A stretch of DNA of 64,000 bases, taken from assembly GCF_043641665.1 (NCBI RefSeq), contig NC_092196.1:14381692-14445691 (forward strand). The letters are read 5' to 3'. A program made the translations under genes and the position numbers. Position 1 is the stretch's first letter. Each line of letters starts with the position of its first letter. Positions 26,701 through 38,257 of the stretch are shown here, in pieces. The DNA comes from Enoplosus armatus. Taxonomy: Eukaryota > Chordata > Actinopteri > Centrarchiformes > Enoplosidae. The notes under the pieces are model-generated. The model saw nothing but the letters and a program-made list of their open reading frames with translations, was not told the origin of the DNA and searched no databases.

Positions 26701-29256
26701 CTTGTCCTTCTTCTTCAGGTCCCGCATGGTGGCAATGACTGATAGAGGGAGACAGAAAAGTGGAAAATGTTATCTTACTTGAATGACGTGGCTTCAAACT
26801 TCACAAAAAGAGCCTCTATAATACCAGAAAATGGTTCTTTAGACTTCTACAGCAAAATCGCAAAAAAAATGCTTAGGAGTGTGTGGAGCAAATGTCAGAG
26901 TTAAGATACTATTTGAGTCACTTTCAGTACATTCTTTTTAATATCACACTATACTTTCACTGTTCATCATCTGATAGGGAATCATTAAGAAAGTGAATAA
27001 TTATTTTCTGTAGATAAAAGAAAAAACTCTTGACCCATTGTCACACTAATGAAGTGACACACAAGAACGTGAAACCTCTGATCTGTGAGTCCACCACTAA
27101 ATGACTTCCTTAACACACAGACACACAGACACAGACACACACACACACACACACACTCAGAGTTGTGTTAGAGTCAGACGTGCAGGTCAGAGTTCCTAGC
27201 AATGACCACGCCTGTCAGTTTACAGAACACAGAATTGATTTCCTCTGAACTTTACACGCTGGCCAACATTAACCTACATACAGCACAGGAATCTATCATG
27301 GCCAGTGACAGCAGCTATCAGCACCACGTTGACTTGGCTTTCATGGCTTCCTCCATGTTGTGTGTTGTGCTAACACTTTGCTGACTGACGTTATCTAGCA
27401 GAGAAAAGAGAGACAGTGCTGTTGCACAATGGCAATCAGTGGGAGTAAACAACACATATTCATCTGAATCTACCTGCTGTCCTTGACAGATAAAGGCAAA
27501 CCCTCACCTGATTCTTGTCTGAACAGAGACAGGGTGAGATAAACAAGATTAAAAGAGGGATTGCTATGCTGTAGAGGTTTTGCACTACCATGCCATGTTA
27601 TTGATGTAACATTTCATTATGTATAGTAAGGAAACTAGGCCCAATTTTTGAGAATGCTGTTGTGTAAGTGTCATGTAACATGTTTGTGTCTTTGCAAGTA
27701 GTCAAATACACACTATGCATTAATGACGTCTTATGAAGTCTAATTAAGTCTAATTAAGTCTAATCTTATGATTTGAGAACTGTGTGTCCATGAAGCAACT
27801 AAGAGATTTATGTATTGGTAGAGAAGTGAACAAGAGATCCATTGTTCTTCGGGCTCCTTCAGGAATTACTCTTGGGCTGCTTAAACATTCTTGAATGAAC
27901 CACATTGCACTGCACACACAGAGGGCTTTTGGGGGTTTCTCTGAGTTTGGTGCATGTTACTGCAACTAATTATTACTTTATGCACAATGCAATACTTAAT
28001 CTCTGTTGGATTTCCTAAAGACCCTGGGAAAAGCTTCATTGCTCAGAGGTGGCCTTATTGAAAGCAGGTCACAATGTGAAAAAAATCTGCTCACACCAGT
28101 GTTAAGGGAGCAGTTAATCACTATTGTTTTGCTCATCTATTTCACGGTTATAAATCCCATCAGGTTCTGGTGACCCCCAAAGAAAAAGAAAACCTTAACT
28201 AACCCCTGCACAGTGGTTCCTAAAGTGGCAAACGGACAGCAGTAATTACTTAACTTGGCTAAAATGAGTTTACTTAGAGAATACATAAGATGACTACTGA
28301 AATCATGGGTTTCACTCACTGAATGAAGGCCTACACCCAATTGTGTAATTCCGCAAAAAGTCAGATCAAACAACAGGGGGGGTCTTGAAGGCAAACTCTC
28401 ACCAACAGGGGTGGGGGTGGGAAGGTGGTCTAATGTAATTCTGTCTGAGGCTCCATGACATGTAAAGGTTTTAGATCTCCAGTTCCTACAGTGACATTAA
28501 TGATGGCTGGGATGCAGGAGAGGAGACGCTCAGACCAACAATGTCAAAGTGGGACACCCTAACTCCACTGTGCTCCAATGAAGACTTCAAACGAGGCCCT
28601 TGCTTTAGAGTGAACCCTCGCTTGTACAGGTCTCAAACTTTGTCCCCCTTTCAACACTCGCTCCAGTGAGGGGACTATAGGCACATTAGACACGGCACTA
28701 AACCGGAGCAGGCGGTCTACAATTCACTGCGATAAAAGGGGGCTTTGTGCTGGAGAAGTCACTTGAAAGAGAACTGACAAGACTCCTTTTATGATTCCGC
28801 CTGGCAAGCGGCATCCTTGCAGAGCCCTACCCTGGAAACCGCGCTTTCAGATGATAATAGGTGAACCAAAGGGGCGACTGAATCCCAGTCTTTACAAAAG
28901 GATATGGATCCGATATCACTAGGGTTAGCAATTTCAATGGACACTACACCAAAGCACTTATTTGCGTTAAAGCGTTAAAGAGTTGCGCATGAAACTCAAC
29001 CGAACTTTGTGCGTAAAGGAGGCTTGGGGCAGAAGCAGAGCTCTGCAGGGAAAAGTAAACACGGAATAGGTTTTCAAGCGAACCACACTATTACAGGATT
29101 GCTACTAACAGGTCCGATCAAAGAAACAATGTAGAAGAAAGCGCATTTACCATGGTAACGCTTCTTTTCTTCTCTGGCCAGCGTGACGGCGATTCGTAAC
29201 CCGATGCCGGAGGAGCAGCCGGTGATCAGCACAACTTTCTGCCCGCTGTTCGCCAT
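23503..29256 (-). CDS. rdh8: rdh8-like retinol dehydrogenase, complete six-exon gene
   Basis: Short-chain dehydrogenase/reductase of the RDH8 type, which in vertebrates reduces all-trans-retinal to all-trans-retinol with NADPH in photoreceptor outer segments. Coding exons on the minus strand are 29256-29151, 26738-26577, 25394-25215, 24255-24162, 24072-23889 and 23730-23503. They total 954 bases, or 317 residues plus TGA, close to the 311 of human RDH8. Visible motifs: the cofactor loop TGCSSGIG at residues 12-19, Arg41 in ATMRDL (a basic residue at the position linked to NADPH preference), NNAG at 91-94, Asn116, the active-site Ser pair 143/144, and YTASK with Tyr157 and Lys161. The C-terminus carries CLTCSC followed by Arg residues, matching the Cys-rich membrane-anchoring tail of RDH8 and arguing against the close relative hsd17b1. 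All introns are GT-AG and all phases join. Teleosts keep rdh8a and rdh8b; I cannot say which this is. Its neighbour is col5a3, divergent, as in human. Confidence 0.93.
23889..24072 (-). CDS. rdh8: rdh8 coding exon 5
   Basis: 184 bases, from acceptor ccccacag to donor AAA|gtaagg. It encodes [20 protein letters not shown] and continues to [29 protein letters not shown] is the characteristic PG segment after the active site in RDH8 and HSD17B1. Intron 4, between exons 4 and 5, is only 89 bases. Confidence 0.93.
24162..24255 (-). CDS. rdh8: rdh8 coding exon 4 (YxxxK active site)
   Basis: 94 bases. It encodes [20 protein letters not shown] and then [11 protein letters not shown]. Tyr157 and Lys161 of YTASK are the proton-transfer residues of the family. 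The acceptor is ggtttag and the donor CCG|gttaga at 24161. The exon is too short and too AT-poor at its ends to appear as an independent reading frame, but it joins exons 3 and 5 in phase. Confidence 0.92.
25215..25394 (-). CDS. rdh8: rdh8 coding exon 3 (NNAG and active-site serine)
   Basis: 180 bases, phase 1 to phase 1. The acceptor is cctgtcag. It encodes [19 protein letters not shown], then ETNFFG with the structural Asn116, and ends at [12 protein letters not shown], which contains the catalytic serine (second Ser of the pair by alignment with HSD17B1). The donor is CAGG|gtaaga at 25214. The following intron (25214-24256) has no recognisable content. Confidence 0.93.
26577..26738 (-). 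CDS. rdh8: rdh8 coding exon 2
   Basis: 162 bases, phase 1 in and phase 1 out. It follows a pyrimidine-rich acceptor ending ctatcag and encodes [19 protein letters not shown] onward to [11 protein letters not shown] and HIDIL. Arg41 of TMRDL lies at the end of the second beta strand, where a basic residue favours NADP(H). The donor gtgagt at 26576 splits the codon before NNAG, so the spliced codon reads ATC (Ile). Confidence 0.9.
27113..27156 (+). repeat. (AC)n microsatellite, interrupted, in rdh8 intron 1
   Basis: AC run with several ACAG interruptions. Confidence 0.9.
27736..27764 (+). repeat. Tandem AAGTCTAATT decamer, about three copies
   Basis: Three consecutive copies of AAGTCTAATT (the last ends AATC) in rdh8 intron 1. 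Confidence 0.85.
29151..29256 (-). CDS. rdh8: rdh8 coding exon 1 (start codon, cofactor loop)
   Basis: Encodes residues 1-35 plus the first base of codon 36. It begins [19 protein letters not shown], which places the Rossmann-fold glycine motif directly at the N-terminus as in RDH8 and HSD17B1. The ATG at 29256 is chosen because the protein then starts about ten residues before the glycine motif, as the family expects. The donor is CATG|gtaaat at 29150. Confidence 0.93.
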
Positions 29257-29337
29257 GATTTGTCCGGGTAGGCGCTGTGTTTTTCAGCGGTCCTCTGCTC
29301 CGGATGGTCGCTGCCGAGGGAGCTGCCGATCACCGGA

Positions 29338-29345
29338 CTTTAAAG
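29338..29345 (-). promoter_or_regulatory. TATA-like element upstream of rdh8
   Basis: The palindrome CTTTAAAG lies 82 bases upstream of the rdh8 ATG. If used as a TATA box, transcription would begin near 29310, leaving a 5' leader of roughly 55 nt. No TAATCC-type CRX/OTX site was noticed in the 400 bases upstream, which is mildly surprising for a photoreceptor gene. Position and sequence are seen; function is inferred. Confidence 0.35.
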
Positions 29346-29526
29346 CACTAAAGCGGATCATGCAGCCTTTGCAGCCATGTGAGCGTCTAATTCAGTCACA
29401 TGTTCAATAAAATCAGTAACCAGAGAAAGACGTGGCATCTAAAACACCCCTTGTAGACAAGATTTTAAACTTGATAGGTGCCGCCTGCCCTGAATGTGAA
29501 GTTAATTCCTTAAAAAAGTGCGTGGC

Positions 29527-29549
29527 CGTGCATGCGCGCACGTGCGTGT
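29527..29549. promoter_or_regulatory. Alternating purine-pyrimidine tract with NRF1-like and E-box motifs
   Basis: Twenty-three bases alternate strictly between pyrimidine and purine. Bases 29527-29538 match the NRF1 consensus YGCGCAYGCGCR at 11 of 12 positions, and CACGTG (E-box) follows at 29539-29544. The tract sits about 270 bases upstream of the rdh8 start codon, in the interval shared with col5a3. Confidence 0.4.
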
Positions 29550-30153
29550 TGTAGAGGGGGCAGTGCTTATTTGATTTCTGAGCTGGTGACCCCAACAACA
29601 AATAACTGTAATATCCATACAGTATTCACCCAATGCTTTGTTCTTACCTAATGGTGTTTCCGGTTCACTACCACATTACTGCTGATATTCTTAATAGGAC
29701 TTTCTTACTTAGGACTAGTTTTACCGGGATATATTTTATGGTAGTCTACCCAACTTTTCTTTTTATTATTAGTTCATCTTTTATAATTAAATCTAATACA
29801 ATTAAATTAAACTTGATTAATTAAATCACACTATTTTAAATGAGTGAATAAATATTTGGGCTGCACATATCATTGAGTAACAAATCATATTTATTCATAT
29901 TATTATGATTATAATTATTACTATTATTATTATGCTCTTTGCTGTTGCCCAGTCCATAGTTTAACCCAAATTAAGCACTTGGTGTTTGGTTCTTGTTGAT
30001 TTATTTATAAAACTAGTCACGCCATGCTTACCTTAATTTTAGAATGTAGTCATATAGTAGTATAGAAACTTAATGCGCTGCGTTGTGCTGCCATCTGGTG
30101 GTAAGGAAATGTGCAGCACACTTAAGAGGCACTCCGGCTTACTGAAAGCATCT

Positions 30154-30320
30154 TCAATTCAATTCAATTCAATTCAATTCAATTCAATTCAATTTTATTT
30201 ATATAGCGCCAAATCACAACAAAGTCATCTCATGACACTTTACAAGATAGAGCAGGTCTAGACCGACTCTTTATATGTTATTACAGAGACCCAACAGTTC
30301 CCACCTTCATCAAATAAATA
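30154..30320 (+). mobile_element. Dispersed teleost repeat with (AATTC)n leader
   Basis: A run of eight to nine AATTC units (30154-30194) leads into TTTTATTTATATAGCGCC, AAATCACAACA, CATGACACTTTACA and an AGACCCAACAGTTCCCAC end. This is a widespread fish repeat block, possibly the tail of a retroelement. It lies in the shared upstream interval of rdh8 and col5a3. Confidence 0.65.
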
Positions 30321-33300
30321 ATGCTAATTGCATCACTGTAATCCAATTATTAAACATATATAAGAATGTAAGAGGAATGGCTTGAGTTGTTATCATTTTA
30401 GTTTGGTTAGTCAGTGATGCCATTAGCAAGGGCATGTTATGGTGACCAGTGGACCCTAATCTTGACTGATGTTATAAGGGGTCAAAGTACCTTTGATAAG
30501 ATCTTAAACCAGACTTGCTTCTGTTTCTCTGATGAAAAGCCATAGTGTGAGTCAGAGTCTGCCGTGTTTGGACATGTTGCTAAATGTGGTGCAACAATAT
30601 GCAAACTGTAAAAGGTATGGTGGAGGACTATAAATGTATGTTTTTCATGTGATCCTCATAACACCCAAGCAGGAATGAGTGAATGATGGTCCAAAGAGCA
30701 TTCTGGATAGATAAGTGAGTGAAAGAAGTTTAATGCTTTAAAATATTTGATGTATTTAATGCGTTCTTTAAATAATGTAATAATTAGAACATTTGTTTCT
30801 GTTTTTAAGAATTGAATTTAACTGGGATTATATGACGGATCTTCTCACCTCAGGTACCTGTTAATTGGTTAATATAATAATCAGTCTGATACATACAGCT
30901 ATAAATTTGCTCTACACAAGTAACATGGATGTATTCTCTGTTGATTTTTACTTCCCAGCTTTTGAAACCTGATTATTTTTCCACTGATGCAGCTTCAACT
31001 TGCATGTCATTCATGATTATTTTCTGACACAAAACATTTCCGTTTTAATCCTCCCTGGTTAACCGCTTTAACCACATTCCCCTTTTAACATGTTAACACA
31101 GTGTGAAGCATCAAGGTCACTATGAGGACAACACAAGAGAATAGGTGAAAGCAGAGGGTATCCACTCACACACATAGAGACCAGTAGAGGGAACAGTGGG
31201 AGGGACGGGTTACCGAGTCTTCTAGCCTGTTTGTCCCCTCTGAGGGTAAACTGAGGTTACTTATCGACAGGCCTCCATCGTCAAAAGTAGCTATCCATTT
31301 CTGTCATAACTTTGAAAGGAGAGATTCTCCCACAGGGAAGACATACTTTAACAATGAGTGGAGTCTTGGCCTGATCCATTAAGGGTCAGCCAATAGCCAG
31401 CAGGCTGATGGCGTGAAGACAGGTTTAGCTTTACTGTGAAAAAGCAACCTCGAGCATGTGATGCATATATAACCCAACATATGAGAATACATAATGAAAA
31501 ATCTTTTTCATATACTTCCAATCATCACTGCTTGTGATAAACTGTCTATTATGCTGACAACAGAGAGCAGACTGCCAGCTTACATAGAGTTCAGGCCCAA
31601 TTTCCTCTTGCTGTCTCACAAAGCTGATGTCTGCTTATTTAAAACATCCCTAAGCTATGACCCATTTCTCTCACAGGAAAGCAGAAGTTTACAATGAGAT
31701 AATAAAAGTATAATTTGCATTGTCAGATAAAGCAGCTTTAAATCCAAGCTGACAGTGTGAAAAACAACATGCACTGCGGTGACATTTTAGTTTATATAAT
31801 TATATTTGGCTACATTTCAGATTTTAAGCATTCGGCTGACAATCTTTGAGTAATCCACAATTGAGTGTAAAGGCAGAATAGATCACCAAAATCATAAGCA
31901 ACCAAAAAGTCATACATGAAAAGAGTGGCCCTGTACACTATTAATGTGAGTGCAAAGATCCACATGTTACTTTTAGTATTTTTATGGAAGATCAGCAGGT
32001 GCTTGTCTGAGAAAATGTCATGGCCAGAGAAGGAAAAATAACATGAACTTTTGACCCAGACCAACCCACCAACACTGACCCAACAATCAAAAAATAACCA
32101 TCCACCAGTGCACATGCTGCTAGAAGGGCCGGACTAAGCCGGTGGAGTAAGGTCAGGGCCGTTCCTGGCATGCTTTCCCTTGTGCCTCCGGAGAAAGTGA
32201 ACAGGTGTGGATGGAGATGAGGTGGGGTGCTGGGCAGCCAGTGATGTCTACCACGCCTCCAAGCTATTGCTGTGGAATTTCAGAAGACTGAGGCACTAAG
32301 ACACAGAAGGAGTGAGGAAAGAGACAAAGAGGTGGGGATAATACAAGCCCATACATGCTTTTCCATGACTCGTGCTTTCTCTGCCTTTAATGTTTTGTTG
32401 TAAACTCTCCTCCCCTTTTCACAACAAACTTCTGTACCTACAGTATCCAACCGACTCCTTGTAGCTATCAGCTTTCCTTTTTCAGAGCTTTCACCTGTTC
32501 CCCCTGACACCTGGGTCCAAGTCATCCTTAATTTCTTTATCGAAGTCTAATTCATAGACACCCCCAACCCCACTAAACCCACTTTTATAGCTTAATAGTC
32601 AATTTCCTGTGGTCTGACCTTAGGGATACATGAGCAGATGCTCCTGGAACCCTCACTGCTTTTCCAGCTGACTTTATGAAGCCAATGTCTGTTTTTACTC
32701 ATAATAATTAAAGATGGAATTGTGTGATTAGGTAGAGATGTTGCTCTAAATGTTCAATGCACATTAAACTATTTTTCATAGCAAATGAATGTGTACACTG
32801 CATATCTAATACTTCAACAAACATTTTTTATGCTTCAAAATATTAAATCTTAATGCATGCTCATTTTTTTTTCAAATTGTACAAAACATTTCTACAGTAA
32901 TATTCCTCATACAGCAAGTGCATCAGAGTGAGTATCCCTAATTGTCTGTCCCTCCTGTTGGTGGCATCTCCATACAGTAGCATTGGACAAGAGACAGACT
33001 CTGGCTGTGTGAAAGGGCCCAGAGGACTGGAATGTTTGCCACAGGTCAGGAGTGGCGCTTTCTGCTCTTTTGTGTGCAGTCTGCAGAGGAGGTGTGGAAT
33101 GCAAACTTCATGAGAATAAAAGGGACGAAGGGAAAGAGTAGCTGGGGGTCGGTGGGCGGGAGGGAGACTTAAAAACAGAGAAAGAATGGGTGCAAAGACT
33201 TAGAAATGAGTGAGCTGGGAAAGTGTTTTGTGGGGTTCAGAGGCAGACAGCGTTAACACCGTTAATTGAGAGAAAGTGCTAAAAGAGTTGCCCACGAGCA

Positions 33301-33400
33301 GAGAAAGAGAGGAGTTATAACTGTTGGTGAAACATAAAGAACACTGATACTCATAGGTTATTCAAAGGTTTTCCGAGCAGTGAGCAAAGAGAAACAACAG

Positions 33401-33478
33401 CATGGTGCCAGTTACATCTGATCTTAGTACACATATGGATTCCCAGGGGGCTGTCCACTTAGCCACTACGGCACCATG
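33401..33478 (-). repeat. tRNA-like inverted structure, possible SINE head fossil
   Basis: On the minus strand CATGGTGCC (33478-33470) pairs perfectly with GGCACCATG (33409-33401), closing a 78-nt unit. Just inside the first arm is TGGCTAAGTGG, a good match to a tRNA box A, and a short CAG/CTG stem stands where the T arm would be. The box B is not recognisable. A decayed tRNA-derived SINE or tRNA pseudogene is possible; chance is not excluded. Confidence 0.25.
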
Positions 33479-34674
33479 TTGCAGAACTCTTCTGACCAAA
33501 TGATTTGCTTATTCTATAAGTCCTCATGTATTCCCACACAGAAGCGAAGTCCAAAGAGATGCTGGTTTGAATCATATTTGGCGTCAGTGTTTGGATTCAC
33601 CTTATGTGCCCCTGAAACCTAATTGCCTTGCTGTTTAGAGATCAAAACACAAGCGTGTTTTGTGCTGTAAACTGACAGTGAAGAGGAGGGTACACAGCAG
33701 GGTAAGCTCGAATGTGGTCACAGGTTGAGTTTATTTAGTCTGTTTGTTTGAGCAGTTCATTTAACAGACATGGTCCTTAGATGTTAATTAGCTTAGCCTC
33801 CCGTCATCTCTAAATATTATAATTATCACCAGACTGGCAGTTCCCCTTACTGGCCCAGTGCAAAAAGGGAAAATTTCCACATGCTTTCTCGTGGTCACAT
33901 CCCTGGTTTGGTAACCTAATTGCTACAGTGTTTAACTACTGACTGTGTGGAGTGATCTGTCTGATAACACAGCTCTGCATCCAGTCCCTGCTCAGCTTTG
34001 GTTCTAATGGTGATCTTGCTCCTTTCAACAAGGCTCAAGCATATACAGCTCTTTTTCAAATTCCAAATGCCATAATTGGTTAAGGTAAGTGCGGTGGTGA
34101 TGAAATACCAAGCAGTCAATCGTATCCAGTCTGATGTGCTCACTCTGCCCTCCTGTACTGCAGGCAGGGAAACCTGGAACACCTGTTGCAGGGTGGATTT
34201 GTGTCACAGGATGTGGTTTGGTGAAAGCTCTTATGTAAGAACACATGCTGTCTGATATATGGAGATACTATCATCAGCAGTCAGTGGGTGGCACTGTCAC
34301 ATTTCTCTTGAGGTGCTTTCACAGATCAGGGGTTTTACCAGCTTCTGACAGATTAACCTTCATTTCCCCTCACAAGCAAAATGTGCATTTGTTCAATGCC
34401 TGTGTCTTTTCTTGCCTTTATACTTGTACTTTTGATAAGTCAGAGATGTCAGACGTTTCTTTCTTGTTTTGAAGTCACTGACAAAACCCACATTTAATAC
34501 CATCCTGCATAAAATACCTTTTTTTCACCATTAGCACAGAGACCACATAAGTTTTCTTGCATGTGACATGTATTGCAGACAGATGTTGGCTGTTTCTTAG
34601 AATCTCTATGTGCAGAAAAAAACTGCTTTAAACGGTGAAATGGAGTGACAATGGATTAGCTGTCAGGCTCCACC

Positions 34675-34724
34675 GCACACACATACACACACACACATGA
34701 ACCACACACACACACACCACACAA
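34675..34724 (+). repeat. (AC)n microsatellite, interrupted
   Basis: AC-rich run with ATGAACC interruption. Confidence 0.85.
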
Positions 34725-37563
34725 ACCCCCCCAAAACTTAGATACGCAATCATCATTCACACTGATCTTTAAATCCTCATTATATCACAATGACAGAAAG
34801 TAATAACAATGTTCATCACACAATATACAACTAAATGACATCACAAGCCCATTAGGAAGCAGTAGTGTTAGAACTGAAATGATTCATGAGGTGGTTATTT
34901 CATAATGAATGCGTAGAAAAAAAGCAAATTTTCCTTTTAAACAGACATAAATAAATTTTTTGGCAAGCTTAAAGAGTCAATTGCCTCTTACTTCTCAAAC
35001 TTCACATGCATATTTTTCCTGACAGTTGGCCTGTTGTCCTGTTCTGGCATGTTCTTCAACACACGAGCAGACCGGAGGCAGACTCAATTGAAAGCCCATC
35101 TTAGGGTCACTAATCCTAAATGCTCATCAGCTCCTCCTGAGGATTGATAAGGTTTCATTATGTTTCACAAGGCTCAAAATATGGTGATGACAGATCACTT
35201 CATTTCACCTTCCATCCTCTCAGTGATCAAATGATAAGAAACATCCACCATATTTTATCAGCACAGAATGACCTGCAGAGGGAGAGAGAGATACTTCGAA
35301 TATGAAACACCATATCAAATGTCTGAGATAAACGTCAAACTCTAATACTGTGAGCATAATTTATGCCATTCTGAGGAATTAGAGAATCAATAAATAAAAA
35401 TGACAACAGACTGAAGCTAAAATAGGGGAAATTACAAAGTCTGTGATAGATTCATCTCCTGCCAAACTCCATCTATGATTTTTTTTAATGCTTATCCATA
35501 AATACATGTCAAAACACATATGAAGAATAATCTAGTATCTTGGCGTTTCCACATGATTTATAAGTGTTAGCAGAGATGGCTAATACACCACTGACAGTGT
35601 GTACAAAACAAAGAGGCTCTGTTGGTTTCTGCTGATTGATTATCGGGATAAAGAGATCACCAACGTGACTTAATTTTCCAAGCACTTTTTAGCAACATTC
35701 ATGTGTTTATATCAACTTGAAAATGAGTCTATTTACCTTAAATGAATTATTATCAGTCTGATCTATGAAACCCTCTTGGTTAATGAAAGTTGACAAACTA
35801 CTGGGCAAAAGACAAATGGGTCGACTTTGATTTTAATTGAAATTTTCCTGCGCATTGCAGTCATGTCATGTGTAATAATTTTAATCTATGTGTTGGGTCC
35901 CAGGCTCAATCAATGTATGTTTGGTGCCAATCATGTGGAAAACCACAGTCTGGGTGTAGTTAATATCAGGTTTATTAGTAATAACTCATCGTACATTAGA
36001 AACCTGAGTTGTTCTTTGTTTTATTGTTTGTTGTGTATTTTAGATACTAATTATGTGTCAGTAGTACAGGTCCCGTAGTTGGACAAAGGTACATAGCACA
36101 TGCTGTGGAAATATTTCTCACCCAAAGCTCAGACTACCCACTGGACTCTTAGTAACTATCTGCTAAAAGCTGCTAGGAATGTGGCCCTGACTCAGGCTGG
36201 CTAAGCTGGTACTGAGAGGGGAGACGGTGGGAGGTCAGGGGGTCTGTTGTTTACCCACCAGATCAACCTCAATCTGTCCAATTATCTGGATGTTTCTGTT
36301 GAACCTCCTTCTATCTCTCACTCTCATTGCTTTCTATGTTCTGTCTAATCACCCTCCCACAATTTTCTCTCTGAGGCTCAATAAAAGTATCTTTTCTTTT
36401 TCATATTTCTAGTGTCTCTTATTTTGAAGAATTTGAAGATTTTTGTTTCTTGTTTCTGAACCTAACTTTTTGACATAATTTATTTACCATGAAGAAGCAT
36501 TAACATTTTTTGGATTCACATCATCACTGCCTGTGGGTCATTTACGTTTAATGTCTATTAATTTGTGGCTCACAGCTGGGTTTGGCTAGAAATAATAAGG
36601 AACAGCATCTTTGGATAAAAGAGAGAACTGTGACTTTTAAATGGGTGCATCTCCCTCTTGCTGTGGTTTGAGACTCTTCTCCCTTGAGACATTTTAGTTT
36701 GGTTTATTTCCTCTGAATGTTCTCTGGGATTTCAGCTCCCAGTTACTTCACAAAGGCCTGTTGTAGCTTGGACTCTACAAACGTTATCTTTGGTAATTTT
36801 CCAATTAGACAAGGTCTTCATGAGTCTTATCTTAGAGCATGTCTCAACTGAATACCAGAGTCTTCCTAGAATTAATTAGGCTTCTGGCAGAACTATATTC
36901 AGCCTCCACAGGTATTCAACACTGTACAGGCTTAAGTTTTGGCAGATGATTGGGACAGATGTCCGCAGCAGTATTAAGATGTAGGTGACTTGTCACAACC
37001 AATTATTTCTGCTCATTCCTGTTCACAGTGTCCCCATTAAAAGATTTCTTGTTGTTTTATGCAAACTCAATTCATATTATGTTATACCTGCAAAAACACG
37101 TTCATTACAAAACACATAATTATGTACAAACTTTCTTGTCTCAAATTAAAGTTAGGGGGTTGGCAATAATACATAATTTATTTTTAAATAATGGTTTTTA
37201 GCCAGGTGTGACTGCTCTTGCACTAGCAGTCCACAACCCTTAACCTGAGGTGTTTCAGCCTCCAGCCTCACAATGGTCAAGCTCCAGCCTGAACAAGCAT
37301 TACAGAACCTGCAGCAGTGCTGGGCTGAGATTAGTATGATGGTGGAGATAACCTGTCCTGGTCTTCAAAAACCTTACTCTCTGAAATGGCCAGGGGTGCT
37401 GTAATGTTGAGGTGTATTTAGTGCTGTGTGTGAAGTTCAAAGCTTGGATACATCCTCCAGCTTCAAATGATTTAGTCAAACCTCTTCACTGTCATATGAA
37501 AGGTAACGAAAGGAATCTGTGAGGGCCAAATAACAAGAATGAAATACTGATATTTGACATTTT

Positions 37564-37565
<2 letters not shown>

Positions 37566-37594
<29 letters not shown>

Positions 37595-37595
37595 T
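37566..37595 (+). repeat. (CAT)n trinucleotide repeat
   Basis: Ten perfect CAT units, about 600 bases upstream of the col5a3 start codon. Confidence 0.95.
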
Positions 37596-37916
37596 TAATA
37601 TTATGATAACTGTCACTGTATTCAATCACTGAACAAGACATCTTGTTCGAATCAAATTTAATCAAAGATGCTACATTCAGGTGCCTTGCCTCTTGTGTCC
37701 TTGAGCCTGTGGATAATACAGTCGCCTACACGACTATACACGTCAGAAATCAGGAAACTGACAGGTTACCAGGTAGAGCGTTGTGCTCTACATCACCTCC
37801 GTGGGTAATGGCCACTTTTACGAAATGGGACCTAACAAATTATCCCGAGTAATAAACTTGATTTATGAGGGAGTCTTCTGCAGGCGCACCGCTCATGCGT
37901 CCCAGGACACCGTCCT

Positions 37917-38010
37917 ATGGGAGGGAGGAGGCGGAGGAGGTGGAGAGCAGAGGGAGGGAGTGAGGGTGAGAGGGAGAAATTGAATGAGAGGGACAGAGCG
38001 AAACTGAGAG
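37917..38010 (+). promoter_or_regulatory. Purine-rich (GGAGG/GAGAGG) tract upstream of col5a3
   Basis: About 95 bases are nearly all G and A on the plus strand, with GGAGG and GAGAGGGA motifs, ending some 160 bases before the start codon. The tract probably lies in the core promoter or 5' leader. Purine tracts of this kind can bind GAGA/MAZ/Sp1-type factors and can form triplex DNA; function is inferred. Confidence 0.4.
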
Positions 38011-38126
38011 GAGTCCCCACAACAAAACTTCTCCAACAATCAAGCAAGTGGAACTAGCCTGCAGCCTGGCTTCTCTCCTTTTCTCCCCGCATGGCTGCTG
38101 AGTTCCCGCAAGTCTAACTCCTGCAG

Positions 38127-38133
38127 TATAAAG
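38127..38133 (+). promoter_or_regulatory. TATAAAG 40 bases upstream of the col5a3 ATG
   Basis: A perfect TATAAAG is present. If used as a TATA box the 5' leader would be only about 15 nt, which is short for a collagen gene. It may instead lie inside a longer leader that starts near the purine-rich tract. Confidence 0.25.
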
Positions 38134-38172
38134 TTCTGGTGGCGGAGGCAGAGGGTGAACCCGCTCGTAAAG

Positions 38173-38257
38173 ATGGACCATTTATTAAGGACCAGGTCAC
38201 GCAGGAGAACGCCGCTACTCCTTTTTATCCTACTCCACATAACGACGACACAAACTG
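38173..38257 (+). CDS. col5a3: col5a3 exon 1 (start codon, signal peptide)
   Basis: Encodes [20 protein letters not shown] then LHITTTQT: a basic n-region followed by a hydrophobic core, as in a secretory signal peptide. The ATG has a strong context (A at -3, G at +4). The donor is ACTG|gtaaag, phase 1. Joining to exon 2 gives the sequence ANPVDVL, matching the DPVDVL start of mature COL5A3. The distance to exon 2 is 8.5 kb, typical for the first intron of this gene family. Confidence 0.85.

Larger units (their letters stand above)
30321..37916. other. Interval between rdh8 and col5a3 promoters (no gene seen)
   Basis: No exon-like sequence was found on either strand. It holds the possible tRNA-like fossil, AC and CAT microsatellites and AT-rich unique sequence. 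Enhancers for either gene could lie here. Confidence 0.6.
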
